From the NCBI GenBank assembly GCA_013076295.1, contig RQOL01000824.1, positions 3,968,001 to 4,032,000 of the forward strand: DNA of 64,000 nucleotides, written 5' to 3'. Made by a program: the position numbers and the translations under genes. This document shows positions 62,201-64,000 of the stretch, one piece after another. The stretch comes from Sanderia malayensis. Taxonomy: Eukaryota; Cnidaria; Scyphozoa; Semaeostomeae; Pelagiidae. The number at the start of each line of letters is the position of its first letter. The stretch's first letter is position 1. The notes under the pieces are model-generated. The model was not told where the DNA came from, searched no databases, and saw nothing but the letters and a program-made list of their open reading frames with translations.

Positions 62201-63918
62201 TCGCTGACAATTTTTCTATACACTTTAATTCATTTTATATTGGTTTCAGCAATGCTGATTTTACCCCCTAATTTTGATGACTTGTTCGCTTTTATTTGGC
62301 AAGTTGATGTCTAATTGAAGAGCAAATTGCTACAGAAAAGCATTTTTAATGAGTTCTTACTAGTGGAATACAATTTACAGTCATGTCTGCATAATTCTAA
62401 CTCGTGTAGCTCGAACTTTACCTATTTCGAACGGAATTCTCCGTTCCTAAGGATCACTAAACAATTAATTCTTATAAATGTAAACCTCTACAATTCGAAT
62501 ATGTTGTAATTCAAGCATTTTCACGCTTCCCTAGGGTGTTCAACCGAAGCAGAGTTGACTCTATATCAAAAATTTCACCCCAAATCATTAAAAAATGGAT
62601 TTTTCAAAAAATCGGGGGGTAATGTCAGGAATTCAGACACCCTGCACATTGTGTAAACTCAGTTTTTCAAACATTTCTTTGGCTGAAATCAACTTGAAAT
62701 GCTTTCCATCAATAAGATGGTATATGTAGTTCAATATTTGTGCTAATGTTTTGGTAATATTGGAGAATTCAGGTAATTTCATTTCTTTTTTTACCCCCTG
62801 AATTGTAACATCTTCGACTGCCGATATCTCCTCAACTGTTTATGTTAAAGATAAAGTTCTTTAATATTTTTTGCATAACTCTTTATGCTCTTTCTAAATA
62901 GATATTCAGGTTTACAATATAAGATAGTTGATTTTTTTCTGACCGTGACCAATGGTGCAATACTTTGATGAGCGATGACGTGACCCCCGTCACTTTTTCG
63001 AAATGTCCCATCTCGGATTTCCGATCCTCTTTGTCTTGGCTTTCATGTGAAACATTAAAATTTAAGGTTACCCTGTTTGTTAGTTTGTAGGGGATAATTC
63101 CCTGTCTATCAAGCACGTTGTCGATTTTTTATCCAGCAGGTTAGTCTCCATTTGATTACCTTGGGAGTATCATAGAATTTGGATGCTCTTGCACTCCTGG
63201 ATCAAATGATATGCACAGCACCTCCTGACCGCTTGATCTATGTTGCTTTTAGGGTGCCTGGAATCACCATAGCAACAGACTTTATTTGTGGATTTCCGAC
63301 AGAAACTGAAGAGGCTAGTATATGAAATTTGAAATGTTATCATTATTGCTTTTTTGTTTCGCAGATTCTTGCATTGTGTCAGTGCTCAATAAAACTCGTT
63401 TGTTTTTCGTCGCACAGGATTTCCAACATTCTCTCAGTCTCGTGGAAGAGTACAAGTTTCCCAGCCTCTTTATCAATCAGTTCTATCCTCGCCCTGGTAC
63501 GCCAGCAGCTAGAATGAAACGATTGGCCAATAATGTCGTAAGAATTATCTAACATACTTTTTGTCTTGTATACTTCTCCAATAATCCTTTTAATAATTAA
63601 TATAAATGTTGTGGTAGTATTAACGCTAATTTGACTTTATCAACATTTATTTTATTAAATAAGTTTCTGTTTTCTTATGATTTTAAAGGTTAAAACGAGA
63701 ACAAAAAAGCTGACAGACTTGTTCACGTCCTATTTACCATATGAAAATAATGTGAGTATTAAAGTCTTTTACCTTTAGCATTCTTAGTCATCTCGAGTTT
63801 TTAATTTCTAGATTTCTAATTTGTTCTTTATTAGATGAACTCAAGATTCAATATTCTCATCACAGAAGTTTCTAAAGATGGAAATTATTTTGTTGGACAC
63901 AACAAATCCTATAATCAG
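56235..63918 (+). CDS. CDKAL1: tRNA methylthiotransferase CDKAL1, coding exon 7 split by an insertion; 3' end off window
   Basis: CDKAL1 is a radical-SAM enzyme that adds methylthio to t6A37 of tRNA-Lys(UUU). Exons: 56235-56547, 57085-57266, 57916-57964, 58056-58176, 58305-58408, 58843-59009, 59603-59720 continued at 63112-63139, 63253-63313, 63418-63537, 63689-63751, 63835-63918. The MTTase cysteines are present ([33 protein letters not shown]), as is the radical-[19 protein letters not shown], plus [45 protein letters not shown] and [16 protein letters not shown] 3388-bp palindrome interrupts exon 7 after CRQDF; reading into it hits a stop within about a dozen codons. Removing it with one TCA copy restores phase exactly, so the host frame is otherwise intact. 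The introns after 63313 and 63918 start with GC. The C-terminal TRAM domain is beyond the window. Confidence 0.93.
57315..57362 (+). repeat. TTATTATTG-type trinucleotide microsatellite in CDKAL1 intron 2
   Basis: About 48 bp of mixed TTA and TTG triplets. Confidence 0.85.
59160..59290. repeat. GC-rich direct repeat in CDKAL1 intron 6
   Basis: ACACGACGTCTGGATTGAAC (59186) and ACACGACGTCTGAAACAGG (59264) are direct copies. TTCTGGCAC-like words stand in both orientations around them. The block is much more GC-rich than the surrounding intron. Confidence 0.6.
59721..63108. mobile_element. 3.39-kb foldback (palindromic) element inserted in a CDKAL1 coding exon
   Basis: The left arm 59721-61281 and right arm 61547-63108 are reverse complements for about 1.56 kb. 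The pairing sum stays at 122828 over nearly the whole length; I noticed only a few differences (a substitution and a 1-bp indel near 59881/62944, one A/G near 59807). The spacer is 61282-61546. The ends TAGACAGGGAATTATCCCC / ...CCCTGTCTA are flanked by TCA at 59718-59720 and 63109-63111. The arms contain mirrored short frames with no known domain (for example [20 protein letters not shown] on the outer-pointing strand). Minus-strand frames in the spacer and inner arm ([13 protein letters not shown], then [17 protein letters not shown]) resemble, in my memory, a family of transposon-linked invertebrate proteins; this is weak. No transposase is evident, so it is likely non-autonomous. Confidence 0.93.
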
Positions 63919-63924
63919 GCAAGT

Positions 63925-64000
63925 AAATGAACAGGGCCGTCGCTAGAGACATCAAGCTAGGGGGGTGCAAGCTCTCAATTTGCCGATTGGTGGGCGTGGT
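63925..64000. mobile_element. Start of an interspersed repeat at the right edge
   Basis: GGGCCGTCGCTAGAGACATC followed by GGGGGGTGCAAGC looks like a hAT-type MITE end (GGGSCGKCGCTAG wording common in such repeats). It is cut by the window edge. Confidence 0.35.

Noticed and set aside
59755..63090. Splicing out of the CDKAL1 palindrome as an intron using GTAACC at its left end and TTTGTAG at its right end
   Set aside because: An in-frame TAA in the remaining left end precedes the possible donor, so the spliced product would still be truncated.

Overview
The window is nuclear DNA from an intron-rich invertebrate animal. It is AT-rich, its genes have many short exons at vertebrate-like positions, and its intergenic DNA is full of small non-autonomous transposons and tRNA-derived SINEs. 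A marine non-vertebrate (cnidarian, sponge, tunicate or similar) fits. I cannot name the species from sequence alone.

Eight conserved single-copy genes were rebuilt exon by exon, with splice phases checked to keep the frame. Left to right: REV1 on the minus strand (11 exons, C-terminus off the left edge), then on the plus strand LRRC23, PEX5 (18 exons, complete), GGCX (complete), PDE9A (15 exons, complete), CSTF1 (16 exons, complete), a CCDC50-like gene (complete) and CDKAL1 (3' end off the right edge). These are unrelated housekeeping or signalling genes: translesion synthesis, cilium, peroxisome import, vitamin K carboxylation, cGMP breakdown, mRNA 3'-end formation, ubiquitin-linked signalling and tRNA methylthiolation. 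I see no operon-like logic.

Three things stand out. (1) Between exons 3 and 4 of CSTF1 lies an extra exon (39875-40956) encoding a ONECUT-like CUT domain plus homeodomain. It has a clean acceptor in the same phase as the normal exon 4, and a polyadenylation signal that overlaps its stop codon. CSTF1 therefore appears to host an alternative terminal exon giving a CSTF1-N-terminus/CUT-homeobox protein. (2) A coding exon of CDKAL1 is split by a 3.39-kb, nearly perfect palindrome (59721-63108) flanked by a 3-bp TCA duplication. (3) At least five introns in three genes appear to use GC instead of GT donors, a high share.

Other structure: an older inverted pair of an unrecognised coiled-coil gene (about 13.95-15.85 kb); nested MITEs at 46.2-47.1 kb with clear target duplications; two copies of one SINE family whose hairpin stem shows a compensatory base change; a composite Tigger-like element in a CCDC50-like intron; and short degenerate repeats that keep the same orientation relative to transcription in introns of several genes.
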